Of a DNA stretch of 64,000 nt, positions 34,001 to 44,875 are shown one piece after another; position 1 is the first letter of the stretch, and each line of letters begins with the position of its first letter. A model generated the notes under the pieces. The model did no database searches. It had not been told where the DNA came from and saw only the letters and a program-made list of their open reading frames with translations. The position numbers and the translations under genes are program-made. The stretch is from positions 434,001 through 498,000 of the forward strand of contig JALRMH010000008.1 of the NCBI GenBank assembly GCA_026119935.1, given 5' to 3'. This DNA is from Endothia cerciana. Its lineage: Eukaryota > Ascomycota > Sordariomycetes > Diaporthales > Cryphonectriaceae.

Positions 34001-34769
34001 TATTGCCCCAGAAAACAGTTGCATATTCGCAAACATTGTGCTAAGACAAGCAAGTGCAGTACAGAGAATGATACTACATCACACGAATTTTACGCCCTCT
34101 GCACAATCATCCTCCTCCTTGCCCTCCTCATTCTCCCCTCTTCTGCCGACCCTCGGAGCCCACACCCTCCATAGAGTTGCCGCCACAAGAGTCCCAAACA
34201 GATTTTATAGATGTATTTGAAGATGTCATTGATAACATCGATCCTGATACTCTTTTCAGTGCTGACGTTCTTCCCGGACGATGGGATCTCCTAGCATCGG
34301 GGCAGACCCAAATGGCAACAGCGCCGCGCAAGGCACGACCGACCGACGTCGCGCTCGTGAACAAGCCGTGTTTTGCCCTTTTTCATTTTTGTTGTTGTTG
34401 ATTTTTATTTCCTTCTTCCGGTTGCCGCAAAAGAGAAAAGTGTTGAAGAGTTTCTTCAACTTTATTCTATCGTCCGAGACGTCTCTCAGGCACGCATGTT
34501 GAGGCACGCATGTTGATATACTGCGACCCTATAGGCATATTGGACAAATTTCTCAATAGACATTCATTTGCGTACAAGATTAATTTCTGGAATATCTGTT
34601 CTGATTCCACCTGCAGTGTTGGTGGCGTCTACTGCCGTCATGACGGGGAAAGATGCCCGGATCCTCGACTCAAACGTCATTCAACACAGTACCACGACGC
34701 TCTGACATCACATGGAATTTGTCTGGAGCAGAGAAAAGTGCCAAATATAAGTCCTTCCTGCCATCCTAG
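34001..34769 (+). other. protein-like segment, unassigned
   Basis: A plus-strand frame from about 34095 to 34400 reads PTPSIELPPQESQTDFIDVF, then EDVIDNIDPDTLFSADVLPG and RWDLLASGQ. It is acidic and protein-like, unlike the surrounding sequence, but has no plausible ATG in frame. A second stretch near 34610-34740 (CSVGGVYCRHDGERCPDPRL) also looks coding. They could be exons or relics of one gene. A perfect 14-bp tandem duplication (AGGCACGCATGTTG, 34488-34515) lies between them. Confidence 0.25.
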
Positions 34770-35141
34770 CGTGAAAACCAAGAGAGAGATGAACCGGCTC
34801 ACATCCGCGTTAGATTCTGGCAAGGGAGTTGTGAGCCAAAGCTACTGGATCCAAACGCAGCATACCGCGAGAATCATGCACAACCTCCAGTCTACGTGCA
34901 TAATTACGCCCTTGACTGGCACCAATGGAGATCAACAGAGTATCTGGAGCTGGACGCCTGTGTCGACGACTACTACTACGACGGAGGCCTAGGGTCTTGG
35001 GACTGCCGGGTGGCACAGAGAAACGCAAACCTCCTGCATGTTTTTACTGCACAAGGGCGAAGTCTGGCCGCAGACCGTTCTCCTAGAATTCATAACCTTC
35101 GACCTTACTTCCCCTTTCTCATGGCTCTGAGCCACCGATGA
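34770..35141 (+). CDS. unassigned open frame, possible exon or gene fragment
   Basis: A 124-codon stretch without stops and without an early ATG (first ATG at 34896). The translation is unusually rich in aromatic and acidic residues (PPVYVHNYALDWHQW, then YLELDACVDDYYYDGGLGSW), unlike random sequence here, and ends at 35141. I do not recognise the family. It may be the last exon of a gene whose earlier exons lie in 34.1-34.8 kb, or a decayed remnant. No splice junctions could be placed with confidence. Confidence 0.25.
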   Translation, partial: RENQERDEPAHIRVRFWQGSCEPKLLDPNAAYRENHAQPPVYVHNYALDWHQWRSTEYLELDACVDDYYYDGGLGSWDCRVAQRNANLLHVFTAQGRSLAADRSPRIHNLRPYFPFLMALSHR

Positions 35142-36025
35142 GAGGTATCAGCTTTGCTAAGATCCGAAGAGAGTGTGCGCACCCTAGACCGCCCAACATT
35201 GAAGCAACTCGATAACATGTTGCTCTATTGACACAACACCCTAGCTCGCCACCGAATCCGTAATATCCGTTCTCTAGGACTGCGACAACCAAGTCTGAAG
35301 TATCGGTCATGGCAAAGATGCACAACGATAAACGATAATGGCAGACCATACCTATCGATACTATGCCTGAAATGTGGGCCTTGGGTAACGCATCGCAATC
35401 GAACACTGACCGCGCGGCGCGTCGCCGTGACTATCTGCAGCGTTACTATGACGGATCGGCTCACCAAAGTGATGGTGATCAACGAAGGCATCCACGCTTC
35501 TGAGTCCAGCTCACATTCGGGCTGCGACCGTCAAAGAGCGTACGTTCGAGCACGCATATTGCACTTGGCCCTGCGAAGGTCGAAGGAGCTTCTGTGAAAG
35601 GGTGTCTCTAGTACCGGACGGTCCTTCACATTGTCATACTTACCGACTGTAACGGAGGAAGAGGTCGTGGTTATAGCACCTTCCTCTCCTTCTTGGACAG
35701 CATCAGTGCCCATATTGCTGAGGCGACGCCGTTGTTTTGTCGTAGTAAATTAAGATCGACTTGCTTATTCTGAAGAACCAAGATTAATCACGATCGGGAA
35801 TTATTTGTGCACCGGCAGAGACTCTTCGGTCCTCCTTCAAACACAAGTTTGCCGTCGTCTGAAGCGACAGTTGAAATTGGGCCCGATCCTGTCCTAGAGA
35901 ATTCTAGGCTCTGAGGTTCTGCTGAATTCCTGCCTAAGCAATTCTGAAGCTCCTCAATCGTTCGACGCTTCCAGGCCTGCTCTAAGCATCACGTTTACGT
36001 ACAATGACAAGTTTGTCCAGCATTG
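35142..36025. other. gene-poor region
   Basis: About 880 nt with no recognisable gene or repeat. Confidence 0.4.
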
Positions 36026-36528
36026 ATGGCTCCAGCTCAGGGGACCAGTGCGATGAAGGCCGGGAGGCCTGTCATTTTTAGATCAAATCCTAAAGCGCAC
36101 TGCCCCCTGGCAGGGCAACACTTCCTGGACTCGGACACGACCTTCTCTACGCTGGAGGAGAAGCAAAGACTCGGTGAGCGCTGTCACATTCTCGTGTGAG
36201 GACAGCTGTACCTGTCGAAAGTGCTGCCCCTCAGTTTGCCGGCCGAACCGAATGGTTCTCTACCGCTGGATCACGACTGTATCACGCACCAGATCCTATG
36301 CACGGCCTTCATATCGCCGTGCGTCAGCGCCTCGACGCTCGAACCAGACCACTATCCGTAATATGGCACTCAGGCGATCCCGAGTTGCCGGCAAGGCTTT
36401 TTTTGGGCGCGCGGTACGGTAAGTTGGCGACGCGGATTCGTCCTTGGTGGATTGGGGGTGGGGGGGGGCATCCTCACCCGGGTGTGGCATTGTCAAAACT
36501 TCGGTCAGACTTGCTTCAACAGGCATAG
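36026..36528 (+). CDS. possible two-part unrecognised gene
   Basis: An ATG at 36026 opens a frame (MAPAQGTSAMKAGRPVIFRS, then FLDSDTTFSTLEEKQRLG) containing a strong donor, GTGAGC at 36173. From about 36196 to 36528 another frame reads PQFAGRTEWFSTAGSRLYHA, PMHGLHIAVRQRLDARTRP and SVIWHSGDPELPARLFLGAR, which looks like a folded domain, followed by a second strong donor, GTAAGT at 36420. The donor phase of the first part does not fit the most obvious acceptor (CCTCAG at 36234), so I cannot give a valid spliced model. No family recognised. Could be a real multi-exon gene or a relic. Confidence 0.25.
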
Positions 36529-39500
36529 GATGTCTCCCGGCGCCAGTGGCGGCTCTTCCTCATGAGAAGCAAAAGACGGGCGGACTCGGGGCTTTCGGTT
36601 CGCTCTGCCTGCCGATGACTCGGGTCGGCCGGGCGAGAAGAGATGATGACGGTGCCAAGGCTAAACCCGGAACCGTCGTTGGTTTCGGAAGGGTCTGGAG
36701 TGGGCTGGCAGCCGAGACACCTCTTTTGGCGTGTTGGGGGAAAGGTGGGGGGGGGGGGGGGACCGTTACGATACTCAGTATATGACTAGTTTTGTTTGAA
36801 GACGGTGAGGTGAGTAAGGCAAGAGGTTAAAATCCGGCAGGCCTTCGTCGAGGGTTATTGTAGGATCGCCACAAACAAGCCGGCTAGCCACTGTAATGGC
36901 TGTCTTTACAGTACTCCGACATGTATTCCGACGTCCTGGGTCAGTCAAGGACCTCCGCGTGGCAGCTGAATCGTGAAGTAAACCGCAGGTGTGCCCGAAA
37001 TATTCCTGATTGCCCAGGCGTACCTCTCGATTCTGATCCACGTGAAACTTCCCTGGGTGTTGTCGTTAGTGAAGCCTGACAACAAGAGTCAGCGGGCTGC
37101 GGGGGTGGTCGGTGCGCGTGGTTGCCCAGCACCTCTCTTGATTGGAATCAGTGATACCAGTGCCCCGTGTCAGCAGTACACCCTCTCCAGGATATCTGTC
37201 ATATATCATGAACGCCTTTCCCAGTCCAGTGCTCCTATTGGCATGTGACTACACACCCTCGTCTTACGCAAAGAAAAGAAGGAGCGCGGGCTCGGGTGGC
37301 TGTTAGTCCTGAGACCGGATCGATACCCTCGAGATGTGTTGCGGGTTCACATGCGAAGAGCTCATCAGGGAAGCATCTCAGGAGTCCACCACTTGCCCGG
37401 CCAAGTACCCTCCGTAGAACAGCAGCGCCAGACCCGGCCGCAGCGCCGGATCCGGGTGTCTCACCTCGGCGCAGCGGATCCAGTTCAGGCCGGGCTGTGC
37501 GTCCCAAGCGCGCCCGCCACAGCGGGTCATCGTTTGACTTTCCGAGACCTCCAGCCCGTGGCGCCGGACAGACACAGTCAGCTCTGTCCGAGGCTTATTA
37601 CCGTCGCCATGTCTACCAGAAGCAATGCAAGCGGTAGAAATGCCCCGGGCAGATACGAGCACCCGGTCGATTGTTGGGACCGAGACAATGTAGTGTGACT
37701 GAGTCACGGGAGCGGCGTAACATGGCGCTGGGCTCACGCACCACGCCTCATAATAGCAGCCCCCAGAGAGTCATATGTTGAAGGTGGAAGGGCAACACCG
37801 GAGATGGTTCCTGGGGGCGGGGAGGAGGCGCACTCTGTCCGGATTAAACCTTCGTGATCGCGAATTATTTCCTTGTTCGGGACGTCACAAGTCATTCCTG
37901 AAACGGATATGGGGGTACGATAATACGGGTAGGAGGGTTGTGCTTCCCCAGCTGGGGGCCACCATGCGGCACGCTGTGTGACGGGAGGAATGGGGCTGGT
38001 GCTTCCTTCGCATCTTCGAATCTGATCAGAGTCGGACTATGGCGAACAGTCAGCATGGCGTGGTCCACCTCCGCCTTTCTGTCAGCGAGATGCACGGAGC
38101 CAGCTAGCCGCATCCTCGGGCGGGCTTGAGGCTCTTCCCCAGATGGGGAGAGGAGGGCTCTCCACGTGGAGAAGCAGCTGAGAAGTACAGTGACCGCACT
38201 AGAGCTCGAAAAGACGGGCTGGAAGTCCAGTACCTCTTCTGCCAGGTGCCCGATGATCCAGTAGTCGCCCGCTTACGTCGTGTTAGCGACACCGACAGAT
38301 TGCCTATGCTTTCCAGAACGGGAAAATGGCGCATCAGCATTCAAAGTGGCTTGTAACGATAGCCGCACCGTAAAGGCTCGTCAATGGTTCGGATGGATTA
38401 CACATATACATAAGCGAGTCGGAAATACTCAACAGAAAGTAGCTGGGGGCTGGGGCTGGGGCTGGGGCTGGGGCTGAGGCTGGGGCTCAGCTTTGCTGCC
38501 TCGCAAGATATTGGCTCGTGCTGGGCTGAACCCCCGCCCGTTCCGGCTAGGAGACACTGCAAGAGGTCAGCTCGCAGAGGCCATTAGAAGTCCAGTGGTT
38601 CTGTGCTCCTGGCGGTGCACATGCGCTGAACGGACCCACAGATGTCGGGAGAACTATTACAATCCCATACCATAGTAGTCACACGTGATGGACCAGGGCG
38701 AGATACAGCAAGTCGTCATGATCTGCCGTGAGAAGGCCAAATTACCTTGCCTCTGGCCCAGGATCGGATTTCTGGAGACAGTGAGCACGCAGGCCGAATG
38801 TCTCAAACAGGGCCAGAAGATGGAAAATGTCGTCATCGTGAAAGACGGGCACCGGGGGAATTCGCTACGGGTTCACCCCACAGGTCTACCGCGGCCTCCC
38901 ACGCCACACCGGCGGGTCGGTACCCAAGTTTCGTCGATCCCAGGCGGTCTTCTAGGGCGAGCCAGGCGCTGCCAAACCTCGATCTACAACTGATCTGTGT
39001 GCGATCTGCCGTTGTCTAAAACAAATCTGGAGCCCCCGACATCCCGTCTATCCCCGGATTGGGATGCCTTTCTCGCTCAGAAACCAACCAGAAGCCATTG
39101 ATTCCGGAGATCCCGCCTCGTCGTCCCATCCCCTCTTTCACTCTCACATGCTGGCCAGGACCAGTGCTTTGCGAGGTTCACCAGCGGGGGGACAAAGACA
39201 AGACGCTGGAGGGGCCATGTTCCGGGGCCGACGCCTTCGGAGTCATGACCTTGCATGGGAAACATCGCGAACCGTAGACATTGTGTGGGTGATGCAGTCA
39301 TCTGGCGGGCTTGTGAGACCTTGAAGGGGTATTGAATCAGTGCCCGGCGATTTCACACGATCGGCCTGCGAGAATTACCGAGGACTCCGCAAGCCAGGCC
39401 CCGGAAAGAATCTCACTCTGGTCTGACACTGCAAGTTGGAAGAGGCCCTGCCCAAAACCCCTGGCAATTTCTCCTAGTCGCCGCCGCCATCCACAAACTG

Positions 39501-41646
39501 GAAAAACGTCATCGCTACCGGTTTATTTGCCTCGCGGCGACAGGCCGGGTCAGTACAAGATTCAACTCGATGACGGGGGCGATATATACTTTATGCCCTA
39601 AACCCCCACACCCGCCCACATCACTAGAAGGGTCGACTCAATCCTCAACATTCAAGATAGAGAGACCACCAGGTAGCATCACCTCCTTATATCGTCCCGA
39701 TACCCTCTCGACGCCTTCTAGACCCTGCCTTCGACCGGCTGGCAACGTCGCAACACGAGATCCCCCCAAAATAGCGCCATCGCGTGCGTCCACCGTGTAG
39801 AGTCCAGCTTCCGGCATTCGACGGGCCGACCGAGACCCAACAAGCCAACAAAGAGGCTGCCCGATTCGAGAGGTTACGTGCCAGCATCCTCGGCTGCGGG
39901 CGGGCTTGTATAGTGACATCCTGCATCCCATGTGCTTAGGTCTGGGGCAGTGGCAGGCAGTCAGCTCAGGCATCTGACACCGACAAGTCCCCCTCGACAT
40001 CGCCCTGTGACTTGTGCTCGGCTCAGCTGCCACCCACGCACTACCGAGACCAAGGCGTCACTCACGTCCCGAGGGGGCGATTATATTAGCGGAAACGTCG
40101 CCGCCTGCACGATCTTGAGTCGCCCACCCTCCCTCGTCGGGCCTCAAACCGATCTCACCACAAAGGTCATATATCCTCGCATATCTTTCTGTCCTCCCGA
40201 TTCAGGGAGTCCCTTCAGCGCGGTTAAATAAAGACCACTCCGGCCCCCACCAACCTGGCTCGTGTCTTTGTGCTCGTCACGTTCCCCTCCGCCCCAACCC
40301 TTCGAGCTCGACAACTTTGGCATATCTTTGTTACGTCCATCATCACGATACCCCTCCTCCTACCGTCAACGAACTGCACATGCGCTCGGCCCGACTCCAA
40401 TCTGGTCGGCCTCCGAATACGAACTAGTCACCATCTAGCACCCACAGCCTGCAATATATATTATCTCACTGTCTGCCGGGCCTCTTCCACCTGCAGCCAC
40501 GTCAGCAAATCCCGGGCGGTGCGGATTAGACCTGTAACACCCAATCACGGTCGGCCATTTCGGGTGTTTGCATACGGATCCTCGTCTCCGCGAGATCTTC
40601 GCTGCATGAACTCTAGGATCACTGCGGAGATTCGCAATTAGGCATTCCTAGCAAACACCGCGATCTCCCTTTGTACTTGCTTCTTCTTCTGCGCCAACCC
40701 CATCGAGCCGAGCATCGACACTGTCTTACACACTCGGGCAGTTCAACAACAACAACAACACAGAAGACAAAAGCAGCCATCAGGCCTGTGCCGTCGACCC
40801 GGAACCCGCAGGCCCGCCGATAGATCCTGGGGCATCTTCGACCCCGCGAATCCCGTCTATCAAAGAGATCGGGCTAATCCCCCCCCCCCCCCGGTTCGGA
40901 AACGGGACATTTTCCCAAACTCCCATATCCTCGCCTATCTCCCCACCAAGTTACGGTCCCTGAAAGACCCAGGCACAGGACGCGTTCTCAGGTTCAGCTC
41001 GAGGCCCAGCACACACAGTCTGGTCGGGTCCCTGGCCCACAGATCACTCGGTTCGGACTTGATACGCCCGGGCGGCCCCTTGAAGCAGCCCAGCCTCTTA
41101 CTTATTCCAACCTGGCCCAGACCCGAGTCAACAGCCTGTCTCAACCTGAGCCTCCCTTATTTCTCATACCGTGTTTCCCCTGCGTGGGAGATCACACACA
41201 GGGCACGGCCGCCTGTTGACCGTCTATAACACATCACGCTCTTAGTTGTCGAAAGGGGCCGAGACCCTCGACACGAGTGTCTCCCCACCCCTTTGCCCCT
41301 ATACTTTTGGAACCGCAAGTGGATCGGCGGCGCGTTTGCCTCCACATACGGCGCGGGCCAAGGGCGTGAAGATCTCCTCAGCTCTACATATTACCCCACA
41401 CTCTCCTGCTACATACGTCTGTCGGACATTGATCCTACAGACCCACTCATACGCGCCCCCGACACCAAAAACAAGGGCCCTGCAGCGCTGCCTCGGCAGA
41501 GCCACAGCACAGCAGATTCCTCCGGTTTCAGCCTCCGCCGACCCCAGATAAAGTAAACAAACCCTCCTTGCCTTCACCGCACCTCACGCCGCCAAACCTC
41601 AATCCCCTCTCTCTTCTATACTACCGATATACACATCCGGGACATA
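36529..41646. other. gene-poor region, right part
   Basis: About 5.1 kb with no recognisable gene. It includes a 15-nt poly(G) tract (36747-36761), a 6-bp minisatellite (38443-38488), an AACAACAACAAC run near 40746 and a 14-nt poly(C) tract (40879-40892). The part from about 39.9 to 41.6 kb is rich in pyrimidine runs and could contain a long promoter or untranslated leader for the gene at 41647. Confidence 0.4.
38443..38488 (+). repeat. 6-bp tandem repeat (CTGGGG)n
   Basis: About eight copies of CTGGGG with a few variant units (one CTGAGG). G-rich on the plus strand, so it could form a quadruplex. Intergenic. Confidence 0.85.
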
Positions 41647-41928
41647 ATGTCTTCACAACAAACATCTCGGGAGAGCTCGTGGCCCTCCACGACCTCCTAC
41701 CCACAATACATGATGGCCATCCCCATCGAGGACGACGACCTGACCTTCGGGGGCAAGTCTCTTTCGACCTGGTACGAGGAGGACCGTCGCCGGTATAGCG
41801 ATGAGAGCTTTGATGTCCCAGACGAGCGGGGAAGGACAAGATACCGCGCCTACGAGCTGGCCCCGGCGAGTCACCACGGGCACCACAAACACGGACACAA
41901 GCATCACAAGAAGTCGGACCAGAAATGA
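41647..41928 (+). CDS. small hypothetical protein with His/Lys-rich tail
   Basis: A single-exon frame of 93 aa in a good position: a CT-rich leader and TATAC-type sequence lie just upstream, and the ATG context is GACATAATGTC. The protein begins Ser/Thr-rich (MSSQQTSRESSWPSTTSYP), has a central acidic and aromatic segment (DDDLTFGGKSLSTWYEEDRR) that I think is conserved in relatives, and ends in a His/Lys-rich tail (SHHGHHKHGHKHHKK). The tail could bind metal ions or nucleic acids, but this is inference. No signal peptide or membrane helix. It is the only convincing gene between 29.8 and 42.9 kb. Confidence 0.55.
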   Translation: MSSQQTSRESSWPSTTSYPQYMMAIPIEDDDLTFGGKSLSTWYEEDRRRYSDESFDVPDERGRTRYRAYELAPASHHGHHKHGHKHHKKSDQK

Positions 41929-42938
41929 GCGGTGAACCTGCCCTCTGGCCCCCAACCAATCAAAGCGCAGAGCGTACAGCTCATTACACCGCGCTTTCCG
42001 ATGTGCTGGACGGCAGTATCTGACCTGGCGAGCCTCGCATGTCTCCGGCAAGCCCGGGGGTCATGCCTGCGCACATAAATCATCGCCGGCTGGGCTGCCA
42101 ATATCTATCGCGCCACGACCAGCGACGTCAAACCACCGGCGGCGCCGAGACGCGACTCGACCAATCATAGTGTACACATGGATGGGAGGCTGGGTTGTAC
42201 ACAGTCGCAAGCAGAGACGCGTCTCGGCGTTGGAGGGGTCGCCTGCTCGCAACACGATAGGCGAAAGACGAGAATACACTTCCAAGAGAAGGAATTAGAT
42301 GGGAAGTCTAGATGTAGACATAGAGGGGCTGGGTCACAACTGGACACACGAAACTCGGATCGCGACAGATCTGAACAGGATCACCCGGTTGGTCTCTGCT
42401 CAGCGCCCGTGGCGTGGGGCGTTATACCACCGGTCCTGCATCGGCACGGCGTTTTTTGCTTTGCCTTCTCCCCCAAAGACACTTCATCATTCAGCGGGCT
42501 TGTCTTTGGGGGGGGGGGGGGCTGAGCACTCTCGCTTTTCTTCCGGAGCTCACGAACGGTCATGTTCTGCTTTCAACCCATATACCACAGGCGCGCTAGA
42601 TTTTATTTTTATTTTTATTTTTATTTTCCTTTCCCTCGCCCTCGCTTGGAGCGGCTTGTCCATGGATGATATCCAGACCCCGATACCGGGTCTCCCATTG
42701 CATTTACCTAGGTCAGCAGGGCTGAATATAAGACAGGTTGTCAGGGTAGTGATAAAACATAATTGGACTTCAAATCAACATGCCCTAGATCTATCTACTC
42801 TTGCGTCAGCGTGCCTAGTGACAGGAGAATTAAAAGCTCATAAGCTCTTTCAACGCCCTTGTGCTGCTACATCTGGTTCCTCCATTTGCTCTCCCCGTCC
42901 GGATAGAGAGAAGGATCATGAGGTCCTACCAAAGACGA
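41929..42938. other. intergenic region
   Basis: About 1 kb with no recognisable gene. It contains a 14-nt poly(G) tract (42508-42521) and a TTTTTA repeat (42600-42627). Confidence 0.45.
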
Positions 42939-44116
42939 TCACCCACTGTGCGCCGGAGGAACTTTACCGAACCGGTATTGCGCCCAGCTCAAACTTCCCT
43001 CCGGGAAAGCCCACAGCCGTTCACCAACATCCGGGCCTGCAGCGCCTGCACTGATATGGATGGGAAGAATATGCTCGAAAGTCGGGTGCGCCTGCCTGGC
43101 GCCACTGCGCTCTAGCAGAGCTGACATCCTCCCCTGGCGCTCGCCCGGCTCCGCCGCGGCAGACCTCCTTCAGCGCCTCGTCAAAGCTGAAGGCGTACCT
43201 GGAAGATGCGTCAGCAACGAATGTAGCCGAGTTGATGATATCACCAGCTTGGCCCCGCTTACGGCGTGGTCTTGCCGGTCCCCCTCGTGGCTCGGAAATC
43301 GTGAAGATTGTGGACGGCCATCCCCGCGCCGACGATCAGGACGCCTTCGTCTCGCAGGCTTTCGAGTGCCTGACCCATGCGGTAGTGTTGATCCGGGTCC
43401 TCACTACCGCACAGCGACACTTGCACGATCGGCACGTTCAGGGGGTTGTTCTTCGGACCAAACGCTGCCCAGGCAGTAATTTCACCAGCCACAGAGAGGT
43501 TGCCGAGCAGGCACACACAGAGGGGGGCTTGTGACTTACCCAGCCATGAACCCTACCCCCACACGCCGTGATCAAGACCTCGCTTGACTCTCTCGACCTC
43601 TATCTATACCAGCGGCCGCTAGCTTCTCGATAACCTTTTCGGCGACCTCGGGACTCCCCTTGTTGGGATAGTCGTACTCGTAGTAATGCGGCGGAAAGCC
43701 GTAGAAGTCGTAGATCAGATCGGTTCTCCCCGGCGGCATTGGTCTGGACCTTATTTGGCCCGTCCTGCCAGTGGGCGGAGAATACAACCACCGCCTTGGG
43801 CTTGACTTTGGTCGTTATCTCCTGCCCAACCGCCGCGAGCTTGGAATACGCAGGGTGGCCAGTATTTCCCATGAAGTTGGGTCCCCCGATACCGAGAAAG
43901 TATACCGGCGTCCGCGAAGGACTTGTCAAACTCGAGGGATTGAGACATGGTGCTTGCGGGTTGCCAGAAGCTGCTTGTGAATGACCGAGCAGTGCCGTAG
44001 AAGAGTGGGACGGACAGGCTCAACAGGATGAGAGCCAAGTACTTATACCTCGAACTGTGATTTACATGGGTGGAGGGCGGCACGAAGGGCATGGCGCCCG
44101 AAGATTCGGCTCTCAT
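42939..44116 (-). pseudogene. extradiol ring-cleavage dioxygenase (LigB/DODA-type), frameshifted
   Basis: The whole gene can be read on the minus strand but only by changing frame. From ATG 44116: an N-terminal helix (YLALILLSLSVPLFYGTA), then PVYFLGIGGPNFMGNTGHPA, KPKAVVVFSAHWQ, TDLIYDFYGFPPHYYEYDYP, LDHGVWVGF, NPLNVPIVQVSL, DEGVLIVGAGMAVHNL, FSFDEALKEV, HPTFEHILPIHISAGAAG and SWAQYRFGKV. These are the hallmarks of DODA-type non-heme Fe(II) dioxygenases; His in the SAHW, DHGV and AVHNL motifs are the usual metal or catalytic residues. Four frameshifts are visible, near 43911, 43727, 43603 (a duplicated GATA) and 43556 (two extra G). Two introns keep good signals: 43465-43540 (GTAAGT...GGGCAG) and 43199-43262 (GTAAGC...TTCCAG). 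No substitution-type stop is needed, so decay is recent, or the base calls are faulty. Divergent from the adjacent dehydrogenase. Confidence 0.85.
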
Positions 44117-44875
44117 ATGTCGTATTGAAGCACCCGGGGATTGGGACGAGACCGTAGTGATGCACCGTGACCAATAACCACGATTATCGAGGCGGTAAGC
44201 TTATAAACCCATCGTCAAAAGGCACGGAATGGAGTGCTGGGTTGCTGCGGACGTCCGAAGACCAAACGTCCTGCGGTTCCCTCCAGCGCTGCCGCGCGGG
44301 ACGGAGCTCAGCTCCATGGTCCCACGGGCCGGAGACAGGATCTCACGAGTCTCTGCAGCCCGGACCCGCCGCGCGGCGAGGACTGCCAGGGCGGCCTGCA
44401 GGATGCTGGCGAGATGCAGAGCTTGATCGCGCGCGCGCGCGGATGAGTCTCCCGCGCGCGACCTGGCCTGCAGGCCCTCCTCCTGGTTTAGTTTTTTTTT
44501 CCAGCGGATCATCGCGCGCGGCTTGTGGGTCTCGAGGGTTGCACTGTATATTGGACTACACTATTGCAGTCTCGGTCAGGTGGATTTTGCTCTGTTGGTG
44601 ACTGCGTACGGAGTGTGCCATTATTCCTGTCCGATATCCGAGTTCCCAGCTCAGAGGGAGTGTAAGCCAGAAAAGCTCAGCACCTGGTCATGGTCCAATC
44701 CATGGGGAGACAGCACGTCAGGCCATATTGCTGTGTGTAGGTTCCGATATAAAAACAAGTCATTTCCCCTTCAGATCGGCAGATAATCAAATCCTGTGTG
44801 CATCTTCCGTCTGAGATTTTCTTGCAAAGTACAATCTGGCGTCTGTCTATCTTGAACGTCGACCACACATACGCA
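44117..44875. promoter_or_regulatory. divergent promoter region of dioxygenase and dehydrogenase
   Basis: This 759-nt region separates two divergently transcribed genes. A TATAAAAA (44748-44755, plus strand) lies about 125 nt before the dehydrogenase ATG, and a TATAAG (44200-44205, minus strand) about 85 nt before the dioxygenase ATG, with CCAATA at 44171. In the middle is an alternating CG tract (44428-44441) and a second CGCGCGCG at 44453-44460. The layout suggests co-regulation, perhaps by the Zn2Cys6 protein encoded next door, but no operator was identified. Confidence 0.5.

Noticed and set aside
37378..37737. 119-codon minus-strand frame
   Set aside because: The end looks mildly protein-like, but there is no family match, no promoter and no support from neighbouring exons.
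44167..44601. 144-codon plus-strand frame between dioxygenase and dehydrogenase
   Set aside because: It spans CG-alternating promoter sequence and has no protein-like character.
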